Assembly (NCBI RefSeq): GCF_000425445.1
Contig: NZ_AUDL01000013.1
Location: forward strand, 1-64,000
DNA: 64,000 nt
Source of the DNA: Flavobacterium denitrificans DSM 15936
Lineage (GTDB): Bacteria > Bacteroidota > Bacteroidia > Flavobacteriales > Flavobacteriaceae
Reading direction: 5' to 3'
Both the position numbers and the translations under genes were made by a program. A model generated the notes under the pieces. That model saw only the letters and a program-made list of their open reading frames with translations, did not search any database and was not told the DNA's origin. Shown in pieces: positions 26,023 to 34,881 of this stretch. Numbering within the stretch: position 1 is the first letter of the stretch; each line of letters begins with the position of its first letter.

Positions 26023-26886
26023 TTATCCTAAGTATGTTTTAAGGATTTTACTTCTAGAAGTGTGTTTCAATCTACGGATTGCTTTTTCTTTAATCTGACG
26101 AACACGCTCACGAGTTAAGTCGAAAGTTTCTCCAATTTCTTCAAGAGTCATTGGGTGTTGATCGCCAAGGCCAAAATACAAACGAACAACATCAGCCTCT
26201 CTTGGGGTTAATGTTTCTAATGAACGCTCGATTTCAGTACGAAGAGATTCGTGAATTAATTCTCTGTCTGGGTTTGGAGATTCACCAGAACGCAATACGT
26301 CGTAAAGGTTAGAATCTTCACCTTCAACAAGAGGTGCATCCATTGATAAGTGACGTCCAGAGTTTTTCATAGACTCTTTTACATCATTTACAGTCATGTC
26401 AAGTTCTTTTGCAATTTCCTCAGCAGAAGGCGGGCGCTCATTAGATTGCTCTAATAAAGCATACATTTTGTTGATTTTATTGATAGAACCAATTTTGTTT
26501 AAAGGTAAACGAACGATACGAGATTGTTCTGCCAATGCCTGAAGAATCGATTGACGAATCCACCAAACGGCATACGAGATAAATTTGAATCCACGAGTTT
26601 CATCAAAACGTTGTGCAGCTTTGATAAGTCCTAAGTTTCCTTCGTTAATTAAGTCAGGAAGAGTTAATCCTTGATTTTGATATTGTTTAGCAACCGATAC
26701 AACGAAACGTAGGTTGGCTTTTGTTAATTTTTCTAATGCTCTTTGATCACCCGCTTTAATTCTCTGTGCTAATTCTACCTCTTCATCTGCGGTAATTAGG
26801 TCAACTTTTCCGATTTCTTGTAGATATTTATCTAACGATGCAGTTTCACGATTGGTTACCTGCTTGGTGATTTTAAGTTGTCTCAT
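26023..26886 (-). CDS. rpoD: Primary RNA polymerase sigma factor (RpoD/SigA, short Bacteroidota form)
   Basis: 287 aa. It has a short region 1.2 ([25 protein letters not shown]), regions 2.1-2.4 ([49 protein letters not shown]), region 3, and region 4 ([42 protein letters not shown]). The N-terminal region 1.1 and the non-conserved insert of the E. coli protein are absent, as is typical of the Bacteroidota housekeeping sigma, which reads TTG/TAnnTTTG promoters. An unusually strong Shine-Dalgarno (GAGGAGA) precedes the ATG. Confidence 0.96.
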   Translation of the reverse strand: MRQLKITKQVTNRETASLDKYLQEIGKVDLITADEEVELAQRIKAGDQRALEKLTKANLRFVVSVAKQYQNQGLTLPDLINEGNLGLIKAAQRFDETRGFKFISYAVWWIRQSILQALAEQSRIVRLPLNKIGSINKINKMYALLEQSNERPPSAEEIAKELDMTVNDVKESMKNSGRHLSMDAPLVEGEDSNLYDVLRSGESPNPDRELIHESLRTEIERSLETLTPREADVVRLYFGLGDQHPMTLEEIGETFDLTRERVRQIKEKAIRRLKHTSRSKILKTYLG

Positions 26887-26893
26887 GTTTTTG

Positions 26894-26900
26894 TCTCCTC
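26894..26900 (-). promoter_or_regulatory. Strong ribosome-binding site of rpoD
   Basis: GAGGAGA lies 7 bases before the ATG on the minus strand. Clear Shine-Dalgarno sequences are rare in this window, so this one stands out and fixes the start at 26886. Confidence 0.7.
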
Positions 26901-27040
26901 AATTTTTAAGTGTACAAGTTGTTATACGTATGAAGTATCAAAAAAGTTACAACTAATTTAAAAATATTTTAAAATTTATAATTAAGTATTGTTTTTGTTG
27001 ATTGTTTTTATGGTTTTGAATCTCTAATATGTTTGTATTT

Positions 27041-27055
27041 AACTGATAATCAGTT
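27041..27055. promoter_or_regulatory. 15-bp perfect dyad upstream of rpoD
   Basis: AACTGATAATCAGTT has 7-bp perfect arms around a central A. It lies about 155 bases before the rpoD start and 38 bases after the end of the uptake cassette. It could be an operator or a weak hairpin; nothing decides between them. Confidence 0.3.
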
Positions 27056-27092
27056 GTGTGTTTTTGGTTTTTCTTTTTTCTTTAAATAAGAA

Positions 27093-28853
27093 TTAATTGC
27101 TGGTTTTTTCTTTTATTTCTATGAAATCTTTAATAAAAACAGGTTTGCCTGAGGCTGAAAATCCTTCAAGTGTTACCTCATATTTGCCTGCAACATCAGA
27201 AGCATAAAATTTACTGTTTGTTGTTTTGCTTAAATCAATATTTGGTTGCCATAAAAGTTGATGTCTGTAATCCGGGATTCTTGCGTTCTTGTTGTCTGCA
27301 TAATCGGGACTAAAATAATTTTTCTTAACCTGAGGTCTCAAAATTTCTGGTCTAACAATAAATTTGCCTTTAAGTTTAGTGTCGTAATCGCCATTTTTTG
27401 TTGTGAACGAAACAATACCATTATATGATTTTGATCCATAATAATAAATCCCTCTTACTACATTTACTTTTGAAATGCTTTTAGGAGTAAAGGCGAAAAA
27501 CTCATTCAAATTTTCAAGAATTAATCCGTCAACAAGAATCATAGCAGGCAATGCTGATTCGTAGTTTTCGTTATAATCATAAACATGAATCGTGTATTCA
27601 TTATCGTATTTTCGGTAATATACTCCTTTTAAGATTTCTGTTATCGTTTCTTCAATATTTGGAAATCTTGTAAAATCGTCTAGTTTGAATTCTTCAGATG
27701 CTAACCCAAAAAACGGGATTGAAGGAGCGGGAGGCAATAAGCTATCTTTTTTTACGTCATAATACGCATTTTCAACTTGGGTTGAAATTAATCGGTCTGT
27801 GATGTTTTGTTTGAAATCTGAATTGAATTGAACTGTAGGAAAAGTTAAATTAGAAAAATCTACATCTTTTTGTTTGTCGATTTCAATTGCATAATTTTCT
27901 TTTCCGGTTTCGAGGACTTGAACAATAATATTTGAATTTGGGTTTTCTTTTTCTAGAATAAAATAGAATTTGCCTTGATCATCTGTTTTTGCAATTTTCA
28001 GATCAGAATCTTTTCCAACTACTGAAAGCGCTACTTTTTTATTTTTAATATCCGCATTTTCAGAAGTTATTTTTCCTGTTATGATTTCGCCACGTAGTTC
28101 TGGAAGTAAAAAATTACTGCCTGTAATTTCACCAGATTGGCCTTCTGTATTACTAAAAGTTGCTTTGTTTTGAACCAAATATCCATCAGACTTCCTAACA
28201 GATAGAGTATAATTGCCTTTTGTAAATTCTTCCGAATTAGATTTGATATTTAAGTCAATTAAATCTCGGGTGTTGTATGATTTATTTTTTATGTCAAATG
28301 AAATATTGCTGTTTTGTATAGCTTCGGAAGAAACAGCATTATAAGAAACCGTATTAGTGCTTGGATTTTCTTTATATGGATTTAAGATATAAATATCGGC
28401 AGAAAAATATTCTTGAGCACTTTTATTGAGCATCCAGTTTGTATATCCAATTAATTTATAGCTTCCAGTTTCTAATGTTGTTGGGATAAAAAAATCACCA
28501 TTACCGGTAGCTTTGTCAAGAAACAGTTTGTGAGTGAAGACAGTTTTCTTGGTATTGTCTACTAGTTGTACGTAAGCTATTTTGCTGAAAACAGAAGCTG
28601 TTTTTGCTGATTTGTCAATGCAGAATATTTTGTAATACAAAGTTTCACCAGTTAAAAACGAATTTGCATTTGTGCTGACGTAAATTGACTCATTGATTTT
28701 TTTGTCAACTTCATTCAGTTCACTTACAGAGTTGTTTTTTTGAGCAAATACAATTTGCTGGCAGCTAAAAGCTACTGTTATCAATAATATGTATCTTAAT
28801 CTATCCAAAATGGTGGTTTTACGTTTGACGAAAATGAAGTGCAATCTCCGCAT
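27093..28853 (-). CDS. Secreted protein with macroglobulin-like and TonB-plug-like parts
   Basis: 586 aa. A signal sequence ends near FAQ (about residue 38). The N-terminal part (about 45-190) reads like the MG2-type domains seen in large Bacteroidota surface proteins (TGETLYYKIFCIDKSAK, GSYKLIGYTNWML). A carboxypeptidase-like beta region follows, and a plug-like domain (about 395-495: ILVDGLILENLNEF, SYNGIVSFTT) resembles the TonB receptor plug but there is no barrel. The ATG overlaps the upstream gene by 58 bases; a TTG at 28808 would give a more normal signal peptide and 13 bases of overlap. It is the last gene of the cassette; function unknown. Confidence 0.7.
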   Translation of the reverse strand: MRRLHFIFVKRKTTILDRLRYILLITVAFSCQQIVFAQKNNSVSELNEVDKKINESIYVSTNANSFLTGETLYYKIFCIDKSAKTASVFSKIAYVQLVDNTKKTVFTHKLFLDKATGNGDFFIPTTLETGSYKLIGYTNWMLNKSAQEYFSADIYILNPYKENPSTNTVSYNAVSSEAIQNSNISFDIKNKSYNTRDLIDLNIKSNSEEFTKGNYTLSVRKSDGYLVQNKATFSNTEGQSGEITGSNFLLPELRGEIITGKITSENADIKNKKVALSVVGKDSDLKIAKTDDQGKFYFILEKENPNSNIIVQVLETGKENYAIEIDKQKDVDFSNLTFPTVQFNSDFKQNITDRLISTQVENAYYDVKKDSLLPPAPSIPFFGLASEEFKLDDFTRFPNIEETITEILKGVYYRKYDNEYTIHVYDYNENYESALPAMILVDGLILENLNEFFAFTPKSISKVNVVRGIYYYGSKSYNGIVSFTTKNGDYDTKLKGKFIVRPEILRPQVKKNYFSPDYADNKNARIPDYRHQLLWQPNIDLSKTTNSKFYASDVAGKYEVTLEGFSASGKPVFIKDFIEIKEKTSN

Positions 28854-30034
28854 TCTACTGGGTATAAAATGTAACTATTAGGTGATTCGGTAGGGAAATA
28901 AACTTTAAAGCCGCTTGAAAGCAAATTCATAATTAATTCTCCTTGACATTCAAAATCAGGGTTTTTATTAAAACAATAATTAAAGATATACTGCTTCACT
29001 TGGTCATCAGGAATCGGTGAAGGACAGGTGTAAGGATATTTAGGAATTGGTTCTCCACTCAATAAATCTGTAAAGCTAAAAAACAGTCTTTTTTCAGAAT
29101 AAGAAGATACATCAAAATAACCAATAACTTTCTCGTTCGGATTTTCAACGGATTTCATATTTCCATAGAAAAATCCTGGCTGTGTCTGTGATAAAATACT
29201 TCCAGAGTTTGATATTTCTTTAAGCGTTTGAAAGAAAGTATGAGCTGCAAGACTTTGTACATACTGTTTTACTAAGATGCTATATCTGCTTGCAATAATA
29301 TAATCAGTACTTGCAAGAAATCGTACAGGGAAATTACTTACTCTATCTTCTGATAAATCATTAGTACTGGTCAAAAGAAGCTCATTTGAATTTTGGTTCG
29401 AGTAACAAACTCTCACATCTTCTGTTCGGTCTTCTAAAACAACTTGTCCAGGAGGATAAGAGCCAGCTGGAAAATAAACAGGAATCGCTTTTTTAGGATA
29501 ATATTTTGGAGCCACAATTCTATATGTTTCCTCATATTCATATCTATAATAATGCGAGTTGTTTGTAGGGTCAAAAGTATTTACGGTAATTTCAACACCT
29601 AGCTGGTTGTCTTTTGTTTTTTTAGTAGCTTCTATGCTTTCAATTTCGGTTTGTTGTGGTAATGTTTCGTTGCTGGAAGCGTAGTTTCTGCCGTCTTTGG
29701 TACGCACGTGCAATTGATACTGTTTACCTGCAACAACTTGAAATGGAGCAACTGAGGTATAGTTCTCAGTATTTTCCTTAAAATCGTATTTGTTTCCAGT
29801 ATTGTCAGTAACATATACTGTTGCTCCTTTTTCAAAAATAGGGGCTTTGTCATCGAGCTTGTAAGCTCTTGTAAGTTTTACTTGTTGCGTTTTATTTTGA
29901 TTCGTGATCGTTGATTCAATGACAATGACATCTTCATATCCGCTACTTGCTTGGTAATCATAAGGCGTTGTGCAGCCAAATGTCGCAGCGAATAATGTTG
30001 TTATTAGAAATCTAATTAAAAAGATTTTTTTCAT
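28796..30034 (-). CDS. DUF4249 lipoprotein
   Basis: 412 aa. A lipobox ends at Cys21 (ATFGC). The N-terminal half holds an Ig-like region with VIESTITNQN, GATVYVTDN and YQLHVRTKDGRNYAS, the pattern of the DUF4249 family. C-terminal cysteines (FNYCFNKNPDFECQGE, PVECGDC) may form disulfides. These lipoproteins are encoded beside TonB-dependent receptors in Bacteroidota and are thought to act with them at the outer membrane, but the substrate is unknown. It starts 5 bases after the receptor gene ends. Confidence 0.8.
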   Translation of the reverse strand: MKKIFLIRFLITTLFAATFGCTTPYDYQASSGYEDVIVIESTITNQNKTQQVKLTRAYKLDDKAPIFEKGATVYVTDNTGNKYDFKENTENYTSVAPFQVVAGKQYQLHVRTKDGRNYASSNETLPQQTEIESIEATKKTKDNQLGVEITVNTFDPTNNSHYYRYEYEETYRIVAPKYYPKKAIPVYFPAGSYPPGQVVLEDRTEDVRVCYSNQNSNELLLTSTNDLSEDRVSNFPVRFLASTDYIIASRYSILVKQYVQSLAAHTFFQTLKEISNSGSILSQTQPGFFYGNMKSVENPNEKVIGYFDVSSYSEKRLFFSFTDLLSGEPIPKYPYTCPSPIPDDQVKQYIFNYCFNKNPDFECQGELIMNLLSSGFKVYFPTESPNSYILYPVECGDCTSFSSNVKPPFWID

Positions 30035-30039
30035 AACGG

Positions 30040-32778
30040 TTAAAATTTAAAATTATAAGTAATAGTTGGTACTGGAACTGCAAAAATTGAGGTTTGATAA
30101 GCTTTTATCTGTCCATCTTTGGTTACAAAAAACACTGAATACGGATTGTTTCTTCCCAATACATTGTAAATTGATATGTTCCAGAAACTATGTGCTAATT
30201 TTTTAATTTTATGATTTCCTTCAATATTTAATCCAATATCTAAACGGTAGTAATCTGGTATTCTGAATTTGTTTCTATCCGTGTATAACGTGTATTCGGC
30301 GCCATTATAATAATATTTTCCAACAGGATAAGTAACAGGTCGTCCGGTTTGATATACAAAATTAGATGAAAAACTGTAACGATGTGTAAACTTATAGTTC
30401 ATAACAATGCTGAAATCGTGGGGTTTGTCAAAATTACTTGGAAAATACTCTCCATTATTTACTTTTTCATCGTTAAATTGACTGTTTAATTTGATGAGAG
30501 ATCTAGAATAAGTATAGCCAATCCAACCGTTAAGTCTTCCGATGGATTTTCTAAGCAAAAATTCAATTCCATAGGCTTTTCCGTCACCTTGAAGCAATTC
30601 TGTTTCTAAGTTTTGATTAAGCAGGATTTGTGATCCTACTTTGTAATCTAAAATGTTTTTTGAAGTTTTATAATATCCTTCAAGGCTCAACTCAAGGTCG
30701 TTGTATTCTAATTTTTTGAAGATTCCCAAAGAATACTGCAGGCCACTTTCAGGCTTCACATTTAAATCAGATAATTTCCAAGTATCGGTAGGAGATTGAG
30801 TCGTATTGTTTGTAAGTAAATGAATGTACTGATAGTTTTTATCAAAACCTGCTTTTACAAAAAGACTTTCGTTAAAAATATAACGCAAACCAATTCTTGG
30901 CTCAAAACCACCGTTTTTGCTGATGACTTCGTTATTACCGTATGTCTTTTGCTCAATAACTGTTGATGGAGTTTTAGGCACTCCCTCTTCGTAAATATTT
31001 TGTGTCGATGGACCAAGAGCCATATAATAGGAGTATCGGGCTCCAATATCTAATAATAATTTTTCGGAAATCTGGAATTTGTCAGAAAGAAAAGCGGCTG
31101 ATTCCAATCCCTTTTCATTTTCTATCATTATTGGTGTTACTAACGAGTTTTCTCCATTTGGAGTCATTTCCCCTGGATTTACTTTGTAAAGTTTGCTTGC
31201 AACGCCATAAGTAAGTTTGTGTTTGCTGTTTAATTCGCTTGTAAATTTAAAAACAGCCTGACTTTCGTTTATTTTGTATTTTAAAAGAAAAGATTCAGGA
31301 TTAACTGATTGGTAATTAATGCTGTATTTGTATTCACTATTTGTCACATTAAATTCGCTGTTGTTTTTTTCATTAAATGCGTGTTTCCATTTCAATGAAA
31401 TTAAGCGATTACTGTATTTAAACAATGAGTCGGGAGTCAAAGTATAGGAATCCTTGCTGTAATAGCCTGTCCCTTCGACTGAGTTGTTTTTGTTGATTTT
31501 GTGATTGTATTTGGCAAACAAATCATAAAAAGATGCTTGACTGTTTTTTAATCGATCATCATCCAAAGTTTTTAAAATCCAGTCTGAATAAGTCGCTCTT
31601 CCACCAACTAGTAAACTAGCTTTGTCTTTTACAACAGGAACAGACAATGTAAGATTACTTGTTACAGGACCAATTCCTCCTTCTCCAGAAATTTTTTCAT
31701 TGTTACCATTCTTAGAAATAATATCAAAAACAGAAGATAAGCGTCCTCCAAATTCAGATGGAATACCACCTTTGTAAATATCCACTCTGTTGATTGTATA
31801 TGGATTAATTGAAGAAAAGAAACCAAATAGGTGAGTAGGGTTATAAATTGTAGCATTATCCAACAATACTAAATTTTGGTCCTCTTTTCCACCTCTAACA
31901 TTAAATCCCGAAGATCCTTCACCTGCTGTTTTGATCCCAGGAATGGTCAATGCTACTTTTAAAATGTCTCTTTCTCCAAGAACTAAAGGAATATTTTTTA
32001 CGCCTTCGGCCTCAATTGTTGTAACTCCTGTAATAGCAGTTCTAATGTTTTGAGTGTCTTTTCCTTTTACTAAAACCTCGTCCAGTTGATTGATTTTTTC
32101 AATAACAGAAAAGTCTAAAGTTCCGTTGCTGTAAATCATTATTTTTCGAGAAGTGCTATTGTAAAATAAAGATTCAACCTCGATAGTGCTTAGTCCTGTT
32201 GGAAGTTTGAAGCTGTAGAATCCTTCGGCATTGGTAGTCGAAATGATTGCAGTATTTTTTACTTTAACATTAATGTCTGCAAGGGGTTTTCCATCTTTTA
32301 AATCGGTAATGTGGCCGGACAAAGTATAAAGATCAACATCAGAATCAGCTGCTTCTTTACCAATTAATGCAATAGGTGCAGTTGTGCCCGATTTGTCTTT
32401 TTTAACCGAATCATATTGCTGGAAAAAGATAGGAGCATTGGCATCTTTTTTATTATTCTGCAGCTTGTCATAAATGATGCTGTTTTTTGTCAATATGATT
32501 TTGTTTTTATTGATATAAAAATTAAGCTCAGTATCTTCTAAAACTTTTGACAAAACTTCTTCAATTGTTTTATTTTGATAATCGCCGGAGATTAATACAT
32601 TTTTATCAAACCAACTGTCTTGAAAATAGAATTTATACGAAGTCGAAGCTTCGATTTTTTCTAAAACCGCAACTCTGTTTATATTGCTGAAAGTTAAGTT
32701 TATTGTGTTTTTTTCGCCTTGTGAATGCAGTACCTGATTAAAACCGAAAAATAATAAAAGGATAGTAAATATTCTCAT
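30040..32778 (-). CDS. TonB-dependent receptor with STN domain
   Basis: 912 aa. In order: signal peptide (to about residue 19), an STN domain (about 25-105, LEKIEASTSYKFYFQDSWF), a linker, a carboxypeptidase-like beta domain (about 150-235, GHITDLKDGKPLADINV), a plug (about 240-365, GITTIEA-like start, FNVRGGKEDQNLVLLDN) and a 22-strand barrel ending in YNFKF. STN domains often signal to an anti-sigma FecR, but no fecI/fecR pair is nearby. It imports an unknown ligand using TonB energy, with the DUF4249 and plug-like proteins as probable partners. Confidence 0.9.
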   Translation of the reverse strand: MRIFTILLLFFGFNQVLHSQGEKNTINLTFSNINRVAVLEKIEASTSYKFYFQDSWFDKNVLISGDYQNKTIEEVLSKVLEDTELNFYINKNKIILTKNSIIYDKLQNNKKDANAPIFFQQYDSVKKDKSGTTAPIALIGKEAADSDVDLYTLSGHITDLKDGKPLADINVKVKNTAIISTTNAEGFYSFKLPTGLSTIEVESLFYNSTSRKIMIYSNGTLDFSVIEKINQLDEVLVKGKDTQNIRTAITGVTTIEAEGVKNIPLVLGERDILKVALTIPGIKTAGEGSSGFNVRGGKEDQNLVLLDNATIYNPTHLFGFFSSINPYTINRVDIYKGGIPSEFGGRLSSVFDIISKNGNNEKISGEGGIGPVTSNLTLSVPVVKDKASLLVGGRATYSDWILKTLDDDRLKNSQASFYDLFAKYNHKINKNNSVEGTGYYSKDSYTLTPDSLFKYSNRLISLKWKHAFNEKNNSEFNVTNSEYKYSINYQSVNPESFLLKYKINESQAVFKFTSELNSKHKLTYGVASKLYKVNPGEMTPNGENSLVTPIMIENEKGLESAAFLSDKFQISEKLLLDIGARYSYYMALGPSTQNIYEEGVPKTPSTVIEQKTYGNNEVISKNGGFEPRIGLRYIFNESLFVKAGFDKNYQYIHLLTNNTTQSPTDTWKLSDLNVKPESGLQYSLGIFKKLEYNDLELSLEGYYKTSKNILDYKVGSQILLNQNLETELLQGDGKAYGIEFLLRKSIGRLNGWIGYTYSRSLIKLNSQFNDEKVNNGEYFPSNFDKPHDFSIVMNYKFTHRYSFSSNFVYQTGRPVTYPVGKYYYNGAEYTLYTDRNKFRIPDYYRLDIGLNIEGNHKIKKLAHSFWNISIYNVLGRNNPYSVFFVTKDGQIKAYQTSIFAVPVPTITYNFKF

Positions 32779-32798
32779 TTGTAATGTTTTTCCAGATT

Positions 32799-33518
32799 TT
32801 AATTATTTATAAATTTCATTAAATTTTTCATGAATAATGCTGTGTTTTCCTTTCGTAGGTTTCTGTTCATGAGGTAGAAATCATTTATTTTTCTTTTGCT
32901 ATCAGGGAATAATGCTATAATCGCTTTTTTGTCATTGATTAAATTAAATTTGTTTTCTTTCCACAAAATGAATTCATATCTGGAATTGTATTCAATCAAA
33001 TTAAATTCTTCCTTGACATTTTTCTTTTTCTCTTTGTAGTATTTGATATAAAATATTTGGTTATTGCCGATTGCTACTTCTTCGTAGTAACCTCCTTTAA
33101 AAGAAGTATTGTTTAATTCTTTTAGATTTACAAAATTTTCATTGCCAATCTTAAAATTAGAGGTGTTTGCTTTGATGATATTGATTTTTGTAGTGTTCTG
33201 ACCATCATATGGACGCAAAACAAGTTCATCACTGTTGATGTCGTATTTTAAAGATAAATCAAAGTAGTTTTGGCCGTTGTATTTGATGTTTCCTTTTTTG
33301 AATTCATCTGTACCGTAATAACGATGCTGATTGTCAACGGTTTTATCAAAGTTTAAATGAGCAGGTCCATTTTTAATATCTAATGATTCAACACCTGCAT
33401 TTTTATCAAACCAATTAAAGATTTCGATTTCTTTGACGCTTTGGCTATGTATCGAAGGAATGTTTAATAATATTCCAAATAAGCAAAGGAATATTATCTT
33501 TTTTTGGGAATTTTTCAA
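32799..33518 (-). CDS. Secreted protein of unknown function, first gene of the uptake cassette
   Basis: 239 aa with a signal peptide (about residues 1-25, ending IHSQ). The rest is a beta-rich body with many Lys, Asn and aromatic residues (GAGNQ-like motifs absent, KGGYYEEVAIGNNQIFYIKYYKE present). No family is recognised. There is no in-frame ATG; the start is TTG at 33518. A TACTTTTG box 38 bases upstream suggests this gene opens the four-gene cassette. It could be a surface or periplasmic partner of the receptor. Confidence 0.7.
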   Translation of the reverse strand: MKNSQKKIIFLCLFGILLNIPSIHSQSVKEIEIFNWFDKNAGVESLDIKNGPAHLNFDKTVDNQHRYYGTDEFKKGNIKYNGQNYFDLSLKYDINSDELVLRPYDGQNTTKINIIKANTSNFKIGNENFVNLKELNNTSFKGGYYEEVAIGNNQIFYIKYYKEKKKNVKEEFNLIEYNSRYEFILWKENKFNLINDKKAIIALFPDSKRKINDFYLMNRNLRKENTALFMKNLMKFINN

Positions 33519-33555
33519 AGGATCGGTGGATTTTTGATTTTGTTTCGGTTGATTT

Positions 33556-33563
33556 CAAAAGTA
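33556..33563 (-). promoter_or_regulatory. -7 box (TACTTTTG) of the TonB/DUF4249 cassette
   Basis: A perfect TAnnTTTG on the minus strand, 38 bases before the TTG start of the first cassette gene. No TTG is seen at -33, so expression may need an activator. Confidence 0.45.
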
Positions 33564-33630
33564 TTAAAAAAAAGTTATAAATGACACTTAAAACTGTTAA
33601 AATGTAATAAAATATTCATATTTTAATGTA

Positions 33631-33668
33631 AAAAACACCTCAGTTTACTAGTAAACCGAAGTGTTTTT
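33631..33668 (-). terminator. Terminator between the small membrane gene and the uptake cassette
   Basis: Arms AAAAACAC/GTGTTTTT and GTTTAC/GTAAAC with two mismatches and a 2-nt loop; A and T runs on both sides allow function in both directions. Confidence 0.75.
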
Positions 33669-33694
33669 ATAAAAAAGGGGCAAAATTATCTTTA

Positions 33695-33943
33695 TTAGAG
33701 ATTGTCTTCCGGAGCATCCAGAATCTCGTCAAATATTTTTTTTAGTGACTTTAAATAGATTGGAAATGATATAAGCAACAGAATGTATTCTTTCCTTAGC
33801 ACGGTAACGTCATCCAGAATAATATATAAGCTCGGGATTATTATAGCGAGTGATGCTACAGCTCCAAACCATGGATTTTTTGCTAATTGTTTTAATAATA
33901 ATAGAGGCTTCATTTCTGGTTGGTTGGTTAGCGCAATTTTCAT
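33695..33943 (-). CDS. Small membrane protein, unknown
   Basis: 82 aa with two hydrophobic segments (about residues 28-44 and 54-65) and an acidic tail (DEILDAPEDNL). It has its own ATG and terminators on both sides, which argues for a real single-gene transcript. No family recognised. It lies between the LytTR regulator and the receptor cassette, but no functional link is visible. Confidence 0.55.
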   Translation of the reverse strand: MKIALTNQPEMKPLLLLKQLAKNPWFGAVASLAIIIPSLYIILDDVTVLRKEYILLLISFPIYLKSLKKIFDEILDAPEDNL

Positions 33944-34084
33944 TTAAAACTATTTTGGTTTATTTGTGATGTAAAAATAATTTCGATTTGCCAAGTTTGC
34001 CCCGAAAATGTCATGAAAGCTATTTTTCTTGTCATGAAAGCCTGAAAATTGGCTTGCAGTTTGAAATTGATGTGTACAAAATAA

Positions 34085-34112
34085 AAAATCCTCTTTTTTA
34101 AAAGAGGATTTT
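34085..34112 (-). terminator. Terminator of the kinase-regulator operon
   Basis: A perfect 13-bp stem AAAATCCTCTTTT with a 2-nt loop; the minus strand continues in T. It follows the LytTR regulator gene by about 22 bases. Confidence 0.9.
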
Positions 34113-34134
34113 GAGATCTTGCGCTGAACATTTA

Positions 34135-34881
34135 TTACGATAAAATGTTCATTTTCTTTATGAAGTCTTTATAAGTGTCGCTTAGGTTTATTTTGTGATT
34201 CCCTTTTAAAATAATTAGGTTGTCGGCTAAAATGATTTCTTCAATTTTGTCTGCGTTTACAATTGTGTTACGATGTGTTTTGATGAATTTATTTTTATCC
34301 AGTAAATCGCTTATTTTGGTAAGCGAAATTAGAATTACGAATTTTTCTTTTTCAGTAATAATATTGCAGTAACGTTCTTCGACTTCAATATAAAGAATGT
34401 CATTTATGGAAACTTTTTTTAATGCATTTTTCTTTTTTATAAATAAATGATCGTCGCTTATAACGGTATCTTGTTCTTCACCTAAAAAAACATTTGTTTG
34501 CTCATAGAATTTTTCGACTGCCATTTCTATTGCATACAAAATTTCAAGTTCATTGAAAGGTTTCATTAAAAAACTGAAAGGTTTAGTCAATTTGGCTCGT
34601 TCAAAAATTTGACGATCTTTTGAACTGGTTAAAAACACGAATGGTTTTGAAGCATTCGGAATAATATTGATTGATTCGGCAAAAGTAATTCCATCTGGTT
34701 TTCCGTCCAGAAAAACGTCGATAATAATAATGTCAATTGTGTTTTCGTAAAATAGTTTAAGCGCATCTGTGAAATTTCGGGCGACTCCTACAACAGTATA
34801 ATTGTTTTCAAGCAATACTTTTATTAAAGCATCACTTTGTTCCGGAGTATCTTCGATAATTAAAACATTAATATTATCCAT
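34135..34881 (-). CDS. LytTR-family response regulator
   Basis: 248 aa. A receiver domain (about residues 1-125) has the acidic pocket Glu10-Asp11, the phosphoacceptor Asp55 in IIIDVFLDG, Thr-Ser in FLTSS and the conserved Lys in FLMKPF. A LytTR DNA-binding domain (about 150-248) includes VSINDILYIEVEERYCNI and FIKTHRNTIVN. It should bind direct repeats upstream of target genes when phosphorylated. Its start overlaps the kinase gene by 8 bases, so the two form a two-component pair. Confidence 0.93.
   Translation of the reverse strand: MDNINVLIIEDTPEQSDALIKVLLENNYTVVGVARNFTDALKLFYENTIDIIIIDVFLDGKPDGITFAESINIIPNASKPFVFLTSSKDRQIFERAKLTKPFSFLMKPFNELEILYAIEMAVEKFYEQTNVFLGEEQDTVISDDHLFIKKKNALKKVSINDILYIEVEERYCNIITEKEKFVILISLTKISDLLDKNKFIKTHRNTIVNADKIEEIILADNLIILKGNHKINLSDTYKDFIKKMNILS

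Noticed and set aside
27041..27055. Terminator of the uptake cassette
   Set aside because: The 15-bp dyad has no T run in the needed direction and only 7-bp arms, so it is listed as a possible operator instead.
33940..34131. 63-codon minus-strand frame between the LytTR regulator and the small membrane gene
   Set aside because: It runs straight through the perfect 13-bp terminator of the regulator operon and shows no signal or domain.
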